64,000 nt of DNA from Vibrio zhugei (GTDB taxonomy: Bacteria; Pseudomonadota; Gammaproteobacteria; Enterobacterales; Vibrionaceae): contig NZ_CP033078.1 of assembly GCF_003716875.1 (NCBI RefSeq), positions 2,542,001-2,606,000 on the forward strand. The letters are read 5' to 3'. Below the pieces are notes generated by a model. That model made no database searches, was not told the DNA's origin, and worked only from the letters and a program-made list of their open reading frames with translations. Positions 49,174 through 59,133 of this stretch are shown here, piece by piece (position 1 is the stretch's first letter; each line of letters opens with the position of its first letter). A program made the translations under genes and the position numbers.

Positions 49174-49313
49174 GCAGCTCCACTCCAGTGATTTATGGTG
49201 TCCAGCTTGCTTGCGCATGAAAGTTTACACACAAATGATTGCTTCAAGCTGACTAGAACACTAGAGTACAAGGGTTTGCTCAATAGCAGCCTCTACTAAA
49301 CAGGGATTCTCCG

Positions 49314-51851
49314 GTGAAGTTCATAAAGCGTTTATTAATATTCTCATTAATTTGCATCGTTCTTGGAGCTACGACGGTTTTCGGTTTTTATTTATACGTA
49401 AAACCTGAACTGCCTGATGTCGCAACATTAAAAGATGTAAAACTACAAACTCCAATGCAGGTGTACAGCCAAGACGGCAAACTGATCGCTCAGTTTGGTG
49501 AAAAACGGCGCATACCTTTAAAAATCGATCAAATGCCAAAAGAGTTGATCGATGCCTTTATTGCGACGGAAGATTCGCGCTTTTACGAACACTATGGTTT
49601 CGATCCGATTGGCATCGCTCGTGCAGCGGTCGCCGTGATGATTTCAGGGAGCGCTTCGCAAGGGGCCAGTACGATTACTCAGCAATTGGCGCGAAATTTC
49701 TTCCTGTCGAATGAGAAAAAAATCATTCGCAAAATTAAAGAGATTTTCATCGCAGTTCATATTGAGCAACTCTTAACGAAAGATGAAATCCTCGATTTAT
49801 ACCTCAATAAAATCTATTTGGGCTACCGTGCATACGGTGTAGGTGCCGCAGCACAAGTCTATTTTGGTAAAAAAGTAAAAGACTTAACGTTGAGTGAGAT
49901 GGCAACCATTGCTGGGTTACCGAAAGCGCCCTCAACCATGAACCCCATTTACTCGCTCAGCCGAGCCACGCACCGTCGTAATGTCGTTTTAGCTCGTATG
50001 CTGGATGAACACTACATCACTCGCGAACAATATGACGAAGCGAAATCTGAAAAAATTGTCGCGAAATATCATGGCGCAGAAGTGCAGCTCAATGCTCCTT
50101 ACGTGGCAGAGATGGCCCGTTCTTGGATGGTGAAACACTACGGTGATGATGTGTATACATCGGGTAAAAAAGTCTACACCACCATCAACTCCAAACTGCA
50201 AGAAGCCGCTAACAAGGCCGCCGTCAATAACCTATTGGCATATGATGAGCGCCATGGTTTCCGCGGTGCAATCAAGCAGCTTTGGAAAACGCCGGATGAC
50301 GCATGGGATAAGGATAAACTGGACGATTACCTCAGTGATGTTCCAACCTATGGTGAGCTGTATCCTGCGGTCGTCACGAAAGTGGCGGATAAGACGGCCA
50401 CCGTCGTCGTTAAAAATCACGGAACACAAGTGATCGCTTGGCAAGACATGAACTGGGCACGTCGCTACATTACTGACGATCGCCAAGGACCATTACCGCA
50501 AAGCGCCAGCGACATTGTAAGCCAAGGCGATCAAATCTGGGTGCAACCGCTTCCTGGCGCAGATCAACCCGATGATCTCTCGTCTGAAGATCCAAGCCAA
50601 CTGGACCGCCAGCAATTCAGTCACTGGAAACTCAGCCAAGTACCAAGTGCCAACACGGCATTTATCGCCATGAATCCAGAAAACGGTGGGGTTAAGGCCT
50701 TAGTGGGCGGATTTAACTTTGTCCATAATAAATTTAACCGCGCAACGCAATCGGTACGTCAAGTCGGTTCAAGTATCAAGCCTTTCATTTATTCGGCAGC
50801 ATTAGACAGTGGTATGACGCTAGCGACCCTCGTCAATGATGCACCGATTAACCGATGGGATAAGAGCCAAGGGACCGCATGGCGACCACAAAACTCACCT
50901 CCACGTTATCGGGGTCCGACACGCATTCGCATTGGCTTAGCACAATCGAAAAACGTCATGGCAGTGAGAACATTACGTGAAGTGGGATTAGACAAAGCGC
51001 GTCACTATCTCACCCGTTTCGGATTTGATTTGGATAAACTGCCACGCTCAGAAGCGATTGCTCTCGGTGCGGGTAGCCTAACGCCGATGAAATTAGCGCA
51101 AGGCTACTCTGTGTTTGCCAACGGGGGTTACTACGTTCACCATTTCTTTATCGAGAAAGTCGAAGGACCATTTGGTAAAACAGAATATGAAGCTAAGCCC
51201 AACATTATCTGTAATCAACATTGCCAGAAAAATGCCTCAACAGACGGCTTTGATGAGCAGGACGCCGATAGTGAAACGCATTATGCCCCTCGTGTGATTT
51301 CAGCACAAAATGCATTTCTGGTTCGCGAAATGATGTACAGCAATATTTGGGGTGGTGGTAACTGGAGCCATGGCACGGGTTGGAATGGGACCGGCTGGCG
51401 AGCACAAACTCTCCATCGCCGTGACATCGGTGGTAAAACAGGGACCACGAACGATTCCAAAGATACGTGGTATGACGGCTTTGGACCGGATCTCGTGGCA
51501 ACCGCTTGGGTTGGCTTCGATGATCATAGTCGTAACCTCGGCCACACCACTGCAAACCCGAATATCAAAGATGATATGCATGGCGGTGAGTCTGGGGCGA
51601 AAACAGCACAGCCCGCTTGGATCAGCTTTATGAAGCAAGCGCTTGCCGATGTCCCTGCTCAACACAAGCAGGTACCCGACGACATTGTCCGTGTACGTAT
51701 TGACCGAGCGACGGGGCTATTGACCAATAAGTCTGACTACACGTCGATGTTCGAGTATTTCATTGATGGGACTCAGCCAACCCAGTATGTGTCTGATAGC
51801 CACTCAGATAACATCTACACGTCACCGAGTGGTGGTGAAAGCTTGTTCTAA
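49314..51851 (+). CDS. mrcA: Penicillin-binding protein 1A
   Basis: PBP1A is a bifunctional peptidoglycan synthase. The 845-residue product starts at a GTG with AGGGA upstream and has one membrane helix at about 5-28. The glycosyltransferase domain (about 55-230) contains EDSRFYEHYGFD and the GASTITQQLARN motif. The transpeptidase domain has SSIKPF (SxxK) near 484, SKN near 544 and KTGT near 708, in order. A low-complexity insert follows about 640-680. A terminator follows directly. Confidence 0.96.
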   Translation: MKFIKRLLIFSLICIVLGATTVFGFYLYVKPELPDVATLKDVKLQTPMQVYSQDGKLIAQFGEKRRIPLKIDQMPKELIDAFIATEDSRFYEHYGFDPIGIARAAVAVMISGSASQGASTITQQLARNFFLSNEKKIIRKIKEIFIAVHIEQLLTKDEILDLYLNKIYLGYRAYGVGAAAQVYFGKKVKDLTLSEMATIAGLPKAPSTMNPIYSLSRATHRRNVVLARMLDEHYITREQYDEAKSEKIVAKYHGAEVQLNAPYVAEMARSWMVKHYGDDVYTSGKKVYTTINSKLQEAANKAAVNNLLAYDERHGFRGAIKQLWKTPDDAWDKDKLDDYLSDVPTYGELYPAVVTKVADKTATVVVKNHGTQVIAWQDMNWARRYITDDRQGPLPQSASDIVSQGDQIWVQPLPGADQPDDLSSEDPSQLDRQQFSHWKLSQVPSANTAFIAMNPENGGVKALVGGFNFVHNKFNRATQSVRQVGSSIKPFIYSAALDSGMTLATLVNDAPINRWDKSQGTAWRPQNSPPRYRGPTRIRIGLAQSKNVMAVRTLREVGLDKARHYLTRFGFDLDKLPRSEAIALGAGSLTPMKLAQGYSVFANGGYYVHHFFIEKVEGPFGKTEYEAKPNIICNQHCQKNASTDGFDEQDADSETHYAPRVISAQNAFLVREMMYSNIWGGGNWSHGTGWNGTGWRAQTLHRRDIGGKTGTTNDSKDTWYDGFGPDLVATAWVGFDDHSRNLGHTTANPNIKDDMHGGESGAKTAQPAWISFMKQALADVPAQHKQVPDDIVRVRIDRATGLLTNKSDYTSMFEYFIDGTQPTQYVSDSHSDNIYTSPSGGESLF

Positions 51852-51867
51852 CGGATTGGCACCGCAT

Positions 51868-51900
51868 AAAAAAGCTGACCTAATGGGTCAGCTTTTTTTT
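51868..51900. terminator. Terminator between convergent mrcA and oxyR
   Basis: An 8-bp stem (AGCTGACC/GGTCAGCT, arms 51873-51880 and 51886-51893) with a 5-nt loop is followed by T residues to 51900. An A-run on the other side makes it bidirectional, serving both convergent genes. Confidence 0.82.
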
Positions 51901-52810
51901 ATTTCTCCGCGGCTTGCTTTCGCAAACCATATAAACGCTGCTCCATCACTTCCGCTAAGCGTTCAAAGCGATCTTTCAATGGTGAGCCCGGACGATACAC
52001 CACCACCAAGCGTCGTGATGGAACGGGATCGATAGCCTTCACATACGCCACCCCATCTTTTTGCTTGGCTTCAGGCAACGATAATTCCGGTAATAACGTG
52101 ATGCCGCCCCCTGCTGCTACCATATTACGCAGTGTTTCTAAGCTGGTGGCTTTGAAACTTTCATCGTCTTTCGCGCCAGCCGCAAAGCAGAAGCCTAACG
52201 CTTGATCGCGTAAACAGTGGCCATCGCCAAGAGATAGCACCGTATGGCCTTTCAATTCTTTCATTGAAATTTCATTACACTCTGCCCATTGATGTTCTGC
52301 TGGAACCGCAATACTGAGCGGCTCAATGTAAAATTCAATTTCTTTAAAAGGCTCAGTTTCTTGTACCGAGGCCAGCACAAGACAATCGAGCTTCCCTTCT
52401 TCGAGTAAGCTGACCAATTGGTGTGTTTGGGCTTCATGCAGATAAAGCTCCAGTTCAGGAAATTGTTGCTTTAATTCCGGTACCACTTTCGGTAATAAAT
52501 ACGGCCCTAAGGTGGGAATAAAACCGATGTGAATCGGGCCATTCATGGTGCCCCCCTGCTCACTGGCCATATCCTTAAACACTTTGACTTCATTTAAGAT
52601 ACGTTTGGCTTGATGAACAAGCTTTAATCCTGAATCAGTAAATAGCACGCGACGACTGCTACGCTCTAATAAAACGCTGCCCAACTCATCTTCAAGTTTA
52701 CGAATTTGCCCACTCAACGTTGGTTGGCTCACAAAGCACGCTTCCGCGGCTTTGCGGAAATGTTGATGCTCCGCCAAGGCCACTAGATATTCAAAATCGC
52801 GAATATTCAT
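51899..52810 (-). CDS. oxyR: Hydrogen-peroxide-inducible regulator OxyR
   Basis: OxyR is a LysR-family regulator activated by disulfide formation under peroxide stress. The 303-residue product has the N-terminal helix-turn-helix (residues 1-60) and both redox cysteines at 199 and 208 (GDGHCLRDQALGFCF), the exact E. coli spacing. It is divergent from the peroxiredoxin-glutaredoxin gene, and a near-perfect OxyR operator starts 12 bp before its ATG, which predicts autoregulation. Confidence 0.95.
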   Translation of the reverse strand: MNIRDFEYLVALAEHQHFRKAAEACFVSQPTLSGQIRKLEDELGSVLLERSSRRVLFTDSGLKLVHQAKRILNEVKVFKDMASEQGGTMNGPIHIGFIPTLGPYLLPKVVPELKQQFPELELYLHEAQTHQLVSLLEEGKLDCLVLASVQETEPFKEIEFYIEPLSIAVPAEHQWAECNEISMKELKGHTVLSLGDGHCLRDQALGFCFAAGAKDDESFKATSLETLRNMVAAGGGITLLPELSLPEAKQKDGVAYVKAIDPVPSRRLVVVYRPGSPLKDRFERLAEVMEQRLYGLRKQAAEK

Positions 52811-52821
52811 TTCTTCTCCAC

Positions 52822-52858
52822 ATAGAACAAACCTATCAAAACAATAGCATTAAACGAT
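52822..52858. promoter_or_regulatory. OxyR operator
   Basis: The sequence reads ATAG-N7-CTAT-N7-ATAG-N7-CGAT across 37 bp, matching all four quarter-sites of the OxyR tetramer consensus except one base in the last. It lies between oxyR and the peroxiredoxin-glutaredoxin gene and should control both. Confidence 0.75.
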
Positions 52859-52957
52859 TATAACTATCAAAAGATTTGTTCTACATTAGTCACATCAAAA
52901 CGAGCCGACACAAGATACGCTCTACGTTCGAAGACTACATTATAGGAATACCAATAT

Positions 52958-53686
52958 ATGACTATCGCTAAAGAAGGCCAAGCTGTACCTCAAGTTACAT
53001 TCCCAACTCGTCAAGGTGACGCATGGGTTAATGTTACCACCGATGAGCTGTTTAAAGACAAAACCGTTATTGTATTTAGCTTACCGGGTGCCTTCACGCC
53101 AACGTGTTCATCAAGCCACCTACCACGTTACAACGAGCTGCATTCCGTGTTTAAACAATACGGTGTTGATGACATTCTTTGTGTTTCTGTTAACGATACG
53201 TTCGTCATGAACGCTTGGAAAGCAAACCAAGAAGCGAACAACATTACTTTCATCCCTGACGGTAATGGTGAATTTACTGAAGGCATGGGAATGCTTGTTG
53301 AGAAAAACGACCTAGGCTTTGGTAAACGTTCATGGCGTTACAGCATGCTGGTTAAAAATGGCATCGTAGAAAAAATCTTTAGCGAGCCAAACGAACCAGA
53401 CGACCCGTTCAAAGTATCAGATGCGGATACCATGCTGCGTTACATCGCTCCTGAGCATAAAGCTCAAGAATCTATCACCGTGTTTACCAAACCAGGTTGT
53501 AGCTACTGTGCTAAAGCCAAACAAGCTCTGCACGATGCACACCTTCAATATGAAGAAGTGGTCCTTGGTCAAGACGCCACAACTGTAAGTGTTCGTGCCA
53601 TCACTGGCCGCGACACCGTTCCTCAAGTTTTCATCGGTGGCAAACACATCGGTGGTAGTGAAGAACTGGAAGCTTACCTAGCTTAA
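52958..53686 (+). CDS. Peroxiredoxin-glutaredoxin fusion
   Basis: This is a hybrid Prx5/Grx protein that reduces hydroperoxides using glutathione through its own glutaredoxin domain. The 242-residue product has the peroxiredoxin domain at about 1-165 with the peroxidatic cysteine at 50 (GAFTPTCS) and the glutaredoxin domain at about 172-242 with the CSYC active site at 181-184 and the cis-proline in TVPQVFI. It is divergent from oxyR and under a predicted OxyR operator. It may be expressed with the flavoprotein downstream, 120 bp away. Confidence 0.94.
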   Translation: MTIAKEGQAVPQVTFPTRQGDAWVNVTTDELFKDKTVIVFSLPGAFTPTCSSSHLPRYNELHSVFKQYGVDDILCVSVNDTFVMNAWKANQEANNITFIPDGNGEFTEGMGMLVEKNDLGFGKRSWRYSMLVKNGIVEKIFSEPNEPDDPFKVSDADTMLRYIAPEHKAQESITVFTKPGCSYCAKAKQALHDAHLQYEEVVLGQDATTVSVRAITGRDTVPQVFIGGKHIGGSEELEAYLA

Positions 53687-53806
53687 TTCATCGATACATT
53701 TAGGGGAGAGAAGCTCTCTCCCCTCCTTTCTTTTAGGACCCAAAGGGTCCGATATTCAGACGTTATGATTATCAGTAATGAAGTGATTCATTGCTAGGGA
53801 CTCGTT

Positions 53807-55264
53807 ATGCAAAAAATTCAAGTAAATGTGGCCGTTATTGGCGGTGGTACTGCAGGCCTTGGAGCCTACCGTGCTGCCAAAGCTCACAACGATAGTGTAG
53901 TAATGATTGAGGGCGGTCCATTTGGTACTACGTGTGCCCGAGTTGGTTGTATGCCGTCCAAACTGCTTATTGCCGCTGCAGAAAGTGCTCACAACATAGA
54001 AAAAGCGCCTGCGTTCGGTGTGCATCCCAATGGTCCTGCTGTGATTAATGGTCGTGAAGTCATGGACCGAGTTAAGCGCGAACGCGATCGTTTTGTCGGG
54101 TTCGTATTAGAAGGGGTCGAAGAAATCCCTGCCAGTGATAAAATTCTTGGCTATGCCAAATTCAAAGATGATCACACTCTAATCGTCGATGATCATACCG
54201 AAATTACCGCTGATCGCATCGTTATCGCTACAGGCTCACGTCCTGCTTATCCTGCTGTGTGGAATGAACTGGGTGACCGTCTTATCATCAATGATGACGT
54301 GTTTGCATGGGACGACCTTCCTAATTCCATCGCCGTATTTGGCCCAGGCGTGATAGGTCTAGAATTGGGGCAAGCGCTGCATCGCCTTGGTGTCAAAGTC
54401 AAAGTATTCGGCCTAGGTGGTCAAGTGGGTCCACTCACTGACCCTGACGTAATGAGCTATGCCAAAAAGACCTTTCAAGAGGAATTCTACCTCGATCCAA
54501 ACGTTCAAATCGAAAGTATGACGCGAGGACAGAATAGCGATAAGGTCATGATTCGCTTTACCAATTTAGACGGAACATCAGAAACGTTTATCACCGACTA
54601 CGTATTGGCCGCCACTGGACGCCGTCCGAATGTCGATCAACTGGGATTAGAAAACACCTCATTACAGCTCGATGAGCGAGGCGTCCCAACCGCCGACAAA
54701 TTCACATTGCAAACGTCTACTGAGCACATTTTTATCGCTGGGGATGCCAGCAATCAGTTGCCATTACTGCACGAAGCCGCAGACCAAGCACGCATTGCAG
54801 GAGATAACGCTGGCCGTTTCCCAGATATTCGAGCTGGCTTACGCCGCAGCACCATTTCCGCTGTTTTCTCTGATCCGCAAATTGCCATGGTGGGCGAGAC
54901 GCATCGTCAATTGCAGCAACGTCTTGGCAATTGTGGCTGTTTTGAAGTGGGTGAAGTCTCTTTTGAAGGACAAGGGCGCTCTCGCGTCATGCTGCGTAAC
55001 AAAGGCTTACTGCACGTTTATGCCGAACAAGGAACCGGACGTTTCTTGGGCGCCGAAATGATGGGGCCAAATGCCGAACATCTCGCACACTTATTAGCCT
55101 GGGCTCATCAAAATCAAATGACGATTTCCGACATGCTGGACATGCCCTTTTACCACCCGGTAATCGAAGAAGGTGTGCGTACCGCCCTACGAGATGTCAA
55201 TGCTAAATTGCACTTGGGGCCAGAGATGGTGAAACACTGTCTCGACTGTGGTCCTGGTTGCTAA
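53807..55264 (+). CDS. Dihydrolipoamide-dehydrogenase-like flavoprotein
   Basis: This 485-residue FAD/NAD(P)-disulfide oxidoreductase has the FAD motif GGGTAG at residues 12-17, the redox pair C43/C48 (TTCARVGCMPSK), the NAD motif GPGVIGLELGQAL near 182 and the histidine-glutamate pair HPVIEEG near 455. It is not in a 2-oxoacid dehydrogenase operon, so its partner is not E2 of that complex by context. The C-terminus has an extra CLDCGPGC tail (cysteines 478, 481, 485). It lies next to the peroxide-response genes. Confidence 0.88.
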   Translation: MQKIQVNVAVIGGGTAGLGAYRAAKAHNDSVVMIEGGPFGTTCARVGCMPSKLLIAAAESAHNIEKAPAFGVHPNGPAVINGREVMDRVKRERDRFVGFVLEGVEEIPASDKILGYAKFKDDHTLIVDDHTEITADRIVIATGSRPAYPAVWNELGDRLIINDDVFAWDDLPNSIAVFGPGVIGLELGQALHRLGVKVKVFGLGGQVGPLTDPDVMSYAKKTFQEEFYLDPNVQIESMTRGQNSDKVMIRFTNLDGTSETFITDYVLAATGRRPNVDQLGLENTSLQLDERGVPTADKFTLQTSTEHIFIAGDASNQLPLLHEAADQARIAGDNAGRFPDIRAGLRRSTISAVFSDPQIAMVGETHRQLQQRLGNCGCFEVGEVSFEGQGRSRVMLRNKGLLHVYAEQGTGRFLGAEMMGPNAEHLAHLLAWAHQNQMTISDMLDMPFYHPVIEEGVRTALRDVNAKLHLGPEMVKHCLDCGPGC

Positions 55265-55321
55265 TTCACTTTGTAAGCATCCAATAATAATAACAAACCA
55301 ATAACTCGCCCTGCACTTTTT

Positions 55322-55349
55322 GCCCGAGCCATCCACTCGGGCTTTTTTT
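55322..55349 (+). terminator. Terminator after the flavoprotein gene
   Basis: A 7-bp stem (GCCCGAG/CTCGGGC) with a 7-nt loop is followed by seven T residues, about 57 bp after the flavoprotein stop. Confidence 0.7.
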
Positions 55350-55433
55350 ATGCACGCTTATCTGGAAGAGATTTGTCACCAGATCAACCGACAGGATATA
55401 CTGATACAAACTCAACGAAGGTGTCGCTTTCTT

Positions 55434-55691
55434 ATGGCTTGTCATGACTGTTCACAAGGCTGGTTTTGGAAAAAACTGGGTCGCTGCAAACGCTGCATGG
55501 ATCAGCTAACCTCATTATCGGTCGTATGTTGGGTTGTCTGGTATTTTTGGTTTCGCGACACCCCCAGTAGTACCGGTTCTATCGCGCTACTGATCGCAGG
55601 GTTTGCCTGCAATGCTCTGTTATTTTTGCATCTTTGGATGAAGTTTGTGGTGTTGCCATTCAAAAAGCGTCAGGGTGACAAGCGAGATTAA
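55434..55691 (+). CDS. DUF3624 small membrane protein
   Basis: The 85-residue product begins MACHDCSQGWFWKKLGRCKR and has two cysteine pairs (CHDC and CKRC) followed by two membrane helices at about 30-48 and 52-72. This matches what I recall of the DUF3624 family, widespread in Vibrio and without known function. Longer in-frame starts exist (from 55320), but they lie inside the terminator at 55322-55349, so the internal ATG is preferred. Confidence 0.7.
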   Translation: MACHDCSQGWFWKKLGRCKRCMDQLTSLSVVCWVVWYFWFRDTPSSTGSIALLIAGFACNALLFLHLWMKFVVLPFKKRQGDKRD

Positions 55692-55697
55692 CGCCAA

Positions 55698-55732
55698 TAA
55701 AAAAGCCTCATAACTAGCCGTAGTCATGAGGC
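55698..55732 (-). terminator. Terminator of the argCBGH transcript, distal copy
   Basis: A 7-bp stem (GCCTCAT/ATGAGGC, arms 55705-55711 and 55726-55732) with an inner CTA/TAG pairing is followed on the minus strand by a T-run. It is downstream of another hairpin at 55751-55786. Confidence 0.65.
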
Positions 55733-55750
55733 CTCTTAGAATCATCTAAG

Positions 55751-55786
55751 AAAAAGCAGTGGTACTTAAATAGACCCTGCTTTTTT
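55751..55786. terminator. Terminator of the argCBGH transcript, proximal copy
   Basis: A 9-bp outer stem (AAAAAGCAG/CTGCTTTTT) with an inner GGT/ACC pairing lies 46 bp after the argH stop. The minus-strand reading continues with T residues. With the hairpin at 55698-55732 it forms a tandem terminator. Confidence 0.65.
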
Positions 55787-55831
55787 GAGTTAGTTCCATA
55801 ACGTCACACGTTATCAAAGCAATCTACGACA

Positions 55832-57706
55832 TTATACCGCGGTCGTTTGCATGATCAGTTGCTCATTCAAGTTCACTTCCAACGCCACTTCATCACAAGC
55901 ATGTTGACGAGGACACTGTTCGCAATCTTTCAGCACTTTTTCCGGCAATAACATTTTCGATGTAGGCAAGAAGTCTTGCTTCATAAAAAACTCTGGGGTG
56001 CGGGTGAGGACAAACACTTTGTTAATCGCCATTTTACGTGCTTTGTTGACTAAATACTGCACAATCGCCGCGCCTTGACCTTGACCTTGCCAGCCCGCTT
56101 CAATGCCGAGTGAGCGAATTTCTGCCAGTCCAGAATCGTACACATACAATGAAGCACATCCGGTGATTTCACCATTGTGTTCAACCACCGCAAACGAACC
56201 AATATCACGCACAATCTCATTGCGTGAGCGAGGTAAGTTTTCGCCCATGTTGGCCCAATAGGTCACCATCCCCTCTAGCGCTTCCACATCCGTAAGACGT
56301 GCTGGACGCACTTTAATATCAGAGCTATCGCGCGCATCCAAGCGTTTCTGAGCTTCTTCTACGGCATAACGCACTTGATGTGGTGCAACGCCACCTTTCG
56401 CCAGACGTTTTGCCAAACACGACTCAATCGTCAGAATTTCGTAGACATCATCGTCAATAACCGGAGAAAACGCCTGTAAATCTTCTAACGATAAATCTTC
56501 CAGAGGCATACCACGACGAATCGCTTCCACCACGGCAACACCGACGATATGGTGCGCTTCACGGAACGGAATACCTTTCGAGACTAAGTAATCCGCTAAC
56601 TCGGTCGCATTGGCATAGCCTTGTTTCGCGGCTTCTAGGGTACGTTCTTTATTAATCTTAATGCCTTCAAAACACAGCCCAGCCATAGCCATGCACTCAT
56701 TCCATGTATCAAGGGCATCGAACAAGCCTTCTTTGTCTTCTTGCATGTCTTTGTTGTAAGCCAGTGGTAACGCTTTTACCGTCATCATCATGCCTGCAAG
56801 CGAGCCATAAACCCGACCGGTTTTACCACGAATTAATTCGAGTGCGTCTGGATTTTTCTTTTGTGGCATCAACGACGAGCCCGACGTCACGGTATCGGCC
56901 AACTCAATAAAGCCCGACTCTCCTGAATTATAGAAAATCAGGTCTTCGGCCAAACGTGATAAGTGCAACATAGAAATGGACGCCACGGACATCAATTCCA
57001 TCACATGGTCACGATCAGACACCGAATCTAAAGAGTTACGCGTTGCACGTTGAAACCCTAAGTTATACGCCAGATTCTCCCGATCAATCGCGTACGCGGT
57101 GCCAGCCAGTGCGCCTGAGCCTAACGGACAGGTATCCAGACGTTTGATGGCATCTTCTAAACGCGAGTAATCACGCTCAAACATTTCCGAATACGCCAAA
57201 CACCAATGCGCGAACGTTACTGGCTGAGCACGCTGTAAATGGGTATAGCCGGGTAATACCGTGTCATGATGCTGCGAGGCAACATGGACTAATTGATTTT
57301 GCAAACGATCCAGAGTCATCAAGACTTGACGACCTTGCTGACGACACCATAATTTTAAATCGGTGGCCACTTGGTCGTTACGGGAACGGCCGGTATGCAG
57401 TTTTTTACCTAAGTCGCCAACTTTGCTGATCAGCTGCTGCTCAACCCAAGAGTGAATATCTTCGGCATCGGAGGCCAAGATTTGCTCAGGGTCTTCCATC
57501 ACTTCCATCTTGAGTTCATTCAATGCCAACTCAAGACGCTGCTGTTCTTCATCCGTCAACACATCCACCGACAACAACGCTTTCGACCAAGCAATCGAAC
57601 CGACAATATCTTGTTCTGCTAGTCGGTAGTCAAAGCGCAATGAATCATTAAATTGTTTAAATCTGGTGTCTGCTGCTTGGGTGAATCTTCCGCCCCATAA
57701 TGCCAT
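55832..57706 (-). CDS. argH: Argininosuccinate lyase / N-acetylglutamate synthase fusion
   Basis: This 624-residue protein, ArgH(A), joins two steps of arginine synthesis. Residues 1-455 are argininosuccinate lyase, with the signature [11 protein letters not shown] near 283. From about 465 a GNAT acetyltransferase domain follows ([18 protein letters not shown]; acetyl-CoA loop [10 protein letters not shown] near 541), which in Vibrio and Moritella relatives supplies N-acetylglutamate synthase activity. A cysteine cluster C-x2-C-x4-C lies near residue 592. The presence of argE rather than argJ agrees with the need for NAGS. Confidence 0.93.
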   Translation of the reverse strand: MALWGGRFTQAADTRFKQFNDSLRFDYRLAEQDIVGSIAWSKALLSVDVLTDEEQQRLELALNELKMEVMEDPEQILASDAEDIHSWVEQQLISKVGDLGKKLHTGRSRNDQVATDLKLWCRQQGRQVLMTLDRLQNQLVHVASQHHDTVLPGYTHLQRAQPVTFAHWCLAYSEMFERDYSRLEDAIKRLDTCPLGSGALAGTAYAIDRENLAYNLGFQRATRNSLDSVSDRDHVMELMSVASISMLHLSRLAEDLIFYNSGESGFIELADTVTSGSSLMPQKKNPDALELIRGKTGRVYGSLAGMMMTVKALPLAYNKDMQEDKEGLFDALDTWNECMAMAGLCFEGIKINKERTLEAAKQGYANATELADYLVSKGIPFREAHHIVGVAVVEAIRRGMPLEDLSLEDLQAFSPVIDDDVYEILTIESCLAKRLAKGGVAPHQVRYAVEEAQKRLDARDSSDIKVRPARLTDVEALEGMVTYWANMGENLPRSRNEIVRDIGSFAVVEHNGEITGCASLYVYDSGLAEIRSLGIEAGWQGQGQGAAIVQYLVNKARKMAINKVFVLTRTPEFFMKQDFLPTSKMLLPEKVLKDCEQCPRQHACDEVALEVNLNEQLIMQTTAV

Positions 57707-57724
57707 TGCGTTTCTCCTAAAACT

Positions 57725-57742
57725 TTAGTGCCTAATCACTAA
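57725..57742 (-). other. Hairpin just before argH
   Basis: A 6-bp stem (TTAGTG/CACTAA) with a 6-nt loop lies just upstream of the AGGAG site of argH. On the minus strand it is followed by AGTTTT. It could affect argH translation or processing. The stem is short. Confidence 0.3.
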
Positions 57743-57786
57743 GGAGGTGACTAGATTACATCGTTACTGCCAGTGTGGATGAATAG

Positions 57787-57810
57787 AGGGAGCATGCATT
57801 GCTGCTCCCT
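57787..57810. other. Hairpin between argG and argH
   Basis: An 8-bp GC-rich stem (AGGGAGCA/TGCTCCCT) with an 8-nt loop sits in the 146-bp gap. No U-run follows on the minus strand, so it is not a clear terminator there. It may tune argH expression relative to argG. Confidence 0.4.
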
Positions 57811-57852
57811 TTTAGTATTGTTATTAAATAGCTTTTACTACAGTAAGTTATC

Positions 57853-59067
57853 TTACTTCTTTGCGGCGTTCATTGCACGAATACGGCTTGCCAACGAGTA
57901 CAAACGAATGAATCCGCCTGCATGGCTTTGGTCGTACACTTCATCGGCACCAAAGGTTGCAAATTCTTCTGAATACAAGCTGTTGTCCGAGCGTTTCTGA
58001 GTCGCAACGGCTTGTCCTTTGTAGAGTTTGATCACCACTTCACCATTGACATCTTTCGCCAGTGATTCTGATGCCGCCATGACTGACTCACACAGTGGGG
58101 TAAACCAACGACCGTCATACACCAATTGTGCGGCTTTGATACCCAGTTCTTCACGGAACTCAAATGACGCTTTGTCTAGTACCAATTGCTCAACCGAACG
58201 TAGCGCTTCCATCATGATCGTGCCTCCAGGAGTTTCGTAACAGCCACGAGACTTCATACCAACAAGACGGTTCTCAACGATATCAATACGGCCGACGCCA
58301 TGCTTAGCACCTTTCGCGTTTAGCTCTACCAATGCTTCATAAGGCGTCACCGTTTTGCCATCAATCGCAACTACTTCGCCTTTTTCAACCCCAATCGTAA
58401 TGTATTCCGCTTCGTTTGGTGCTTGCTCAGGATCGACAGTCCATACCCAACAGTCTTCGTTTGGTGCATTCCAAGTGCTTTCTAGTACCCCACCTTCGGT
58501 AGAGATGTGCCAAGCGTTCGCATCACGTGAATAGATTTTAGTCAGTGACGCCGTACATGGAATGTTACGCTCAGCTAAGTAGTCTAGGCATTCTTCACGG
58601 CTGACCAGATCCCACTCACGCCAAGGAGCAATCACATGGAGATCTGGGGCAAGTGCCGCGAACGCACCTTCAAAACGCACTTGGTCATTGCCTTTGCCTG
58701 TACATCCGTGAGCTAAGGCATCGGCCCCGACTTTACGCGCGACTTCGACTTGCGCTTTAGCAATGATTGGACGAGCCATTGAGGTACCAAGGAGGTATTT
58801 ACCTTCATAGTAAGCACCCGTTTTCAACGTTGGGTAGATGTAATCCTTCACCATTTCCGCTTTAAGATCCGCGATGTAACATTCTGAAGCACCAGAAGCG
58901 ATCGCTTTTTCTTCAATACCCACTAACTCTTCATCACCCTGACCGACATCGGCCACGAACGCGATCACTTCACAGCCATAGTTCTCTTTCAACCATGGAA
59001 TGATCACCGATGTATCAAGACCACCGGAATAGGCGACAACCACTTTTTTCACGTCTACTTTGCTCAT
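57853..59067 (-). CDS. argG: Argininosuccinate synthase
   Basis: ArgG condenses citrulline and aspartate with ATP. The 404-residue product has the PP-loop AYSGGLDTS (residues 12-20), the [14 protein letters not shown] segment near 118 and the [12 protein letters not shown] region. It is the shorter, widespread type 1 form. It lies between argB and argH in the divergent arg cluster. Confidence 0.97.
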   Translation of the reverse strand: MSKVDVKKVVVAYSGGLDTSVIIPWLKENYGCEVIAFVADVGQGDEELVGIEEKAIASGASECYIADLKAEMVKDYIYPTLKTGAYYEGKYLLGTSMARPIIAKAQVEVARKVGADALAHGCTGKGNDQVRFEGAFAALAPDLHVIAPWREWDLVSREECLDYLAERNIPCTASLTKIYSRDANAWHISTEGGVLESTWNAPNEDCWVWTVDPEQAPNEAEYITIGVEKGEVVAIDGKTVTPYEALVELNAKGAKHGVGRIDIVENRLVGMKSRGCYETPGGTIMMEALRSVEQLVLDKASFEFREELGIKAAQLVYDGRWFTPLCESVMAASESLAKDVNGEVVIKLYKGQAVATQKRSDNSLYSEEFATFGADEVYDQSHAGGFIRLYSLASRIRAMNAAKK

Positions 59068-59133
59068 AATCTTTCTCCAAATCTCCTAGCGATGTCTACA
59101 TGGCTCAGGATTGTTTGTATTAAATTCGTTTTA

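Noticed and set aside
51205..51665. Open frames of about 116-121 residues on the minus strand
   Set aside because: They lie inside mrcA, which is full length with all penicillin-binding motifs, and show no family features.
55320..55433. Upstream extension of the DUF3624 gene
   Set aside because: It overlaps a clear terminator hairpin and U-run of the preceding gene and lacks a ribosome-binding site.
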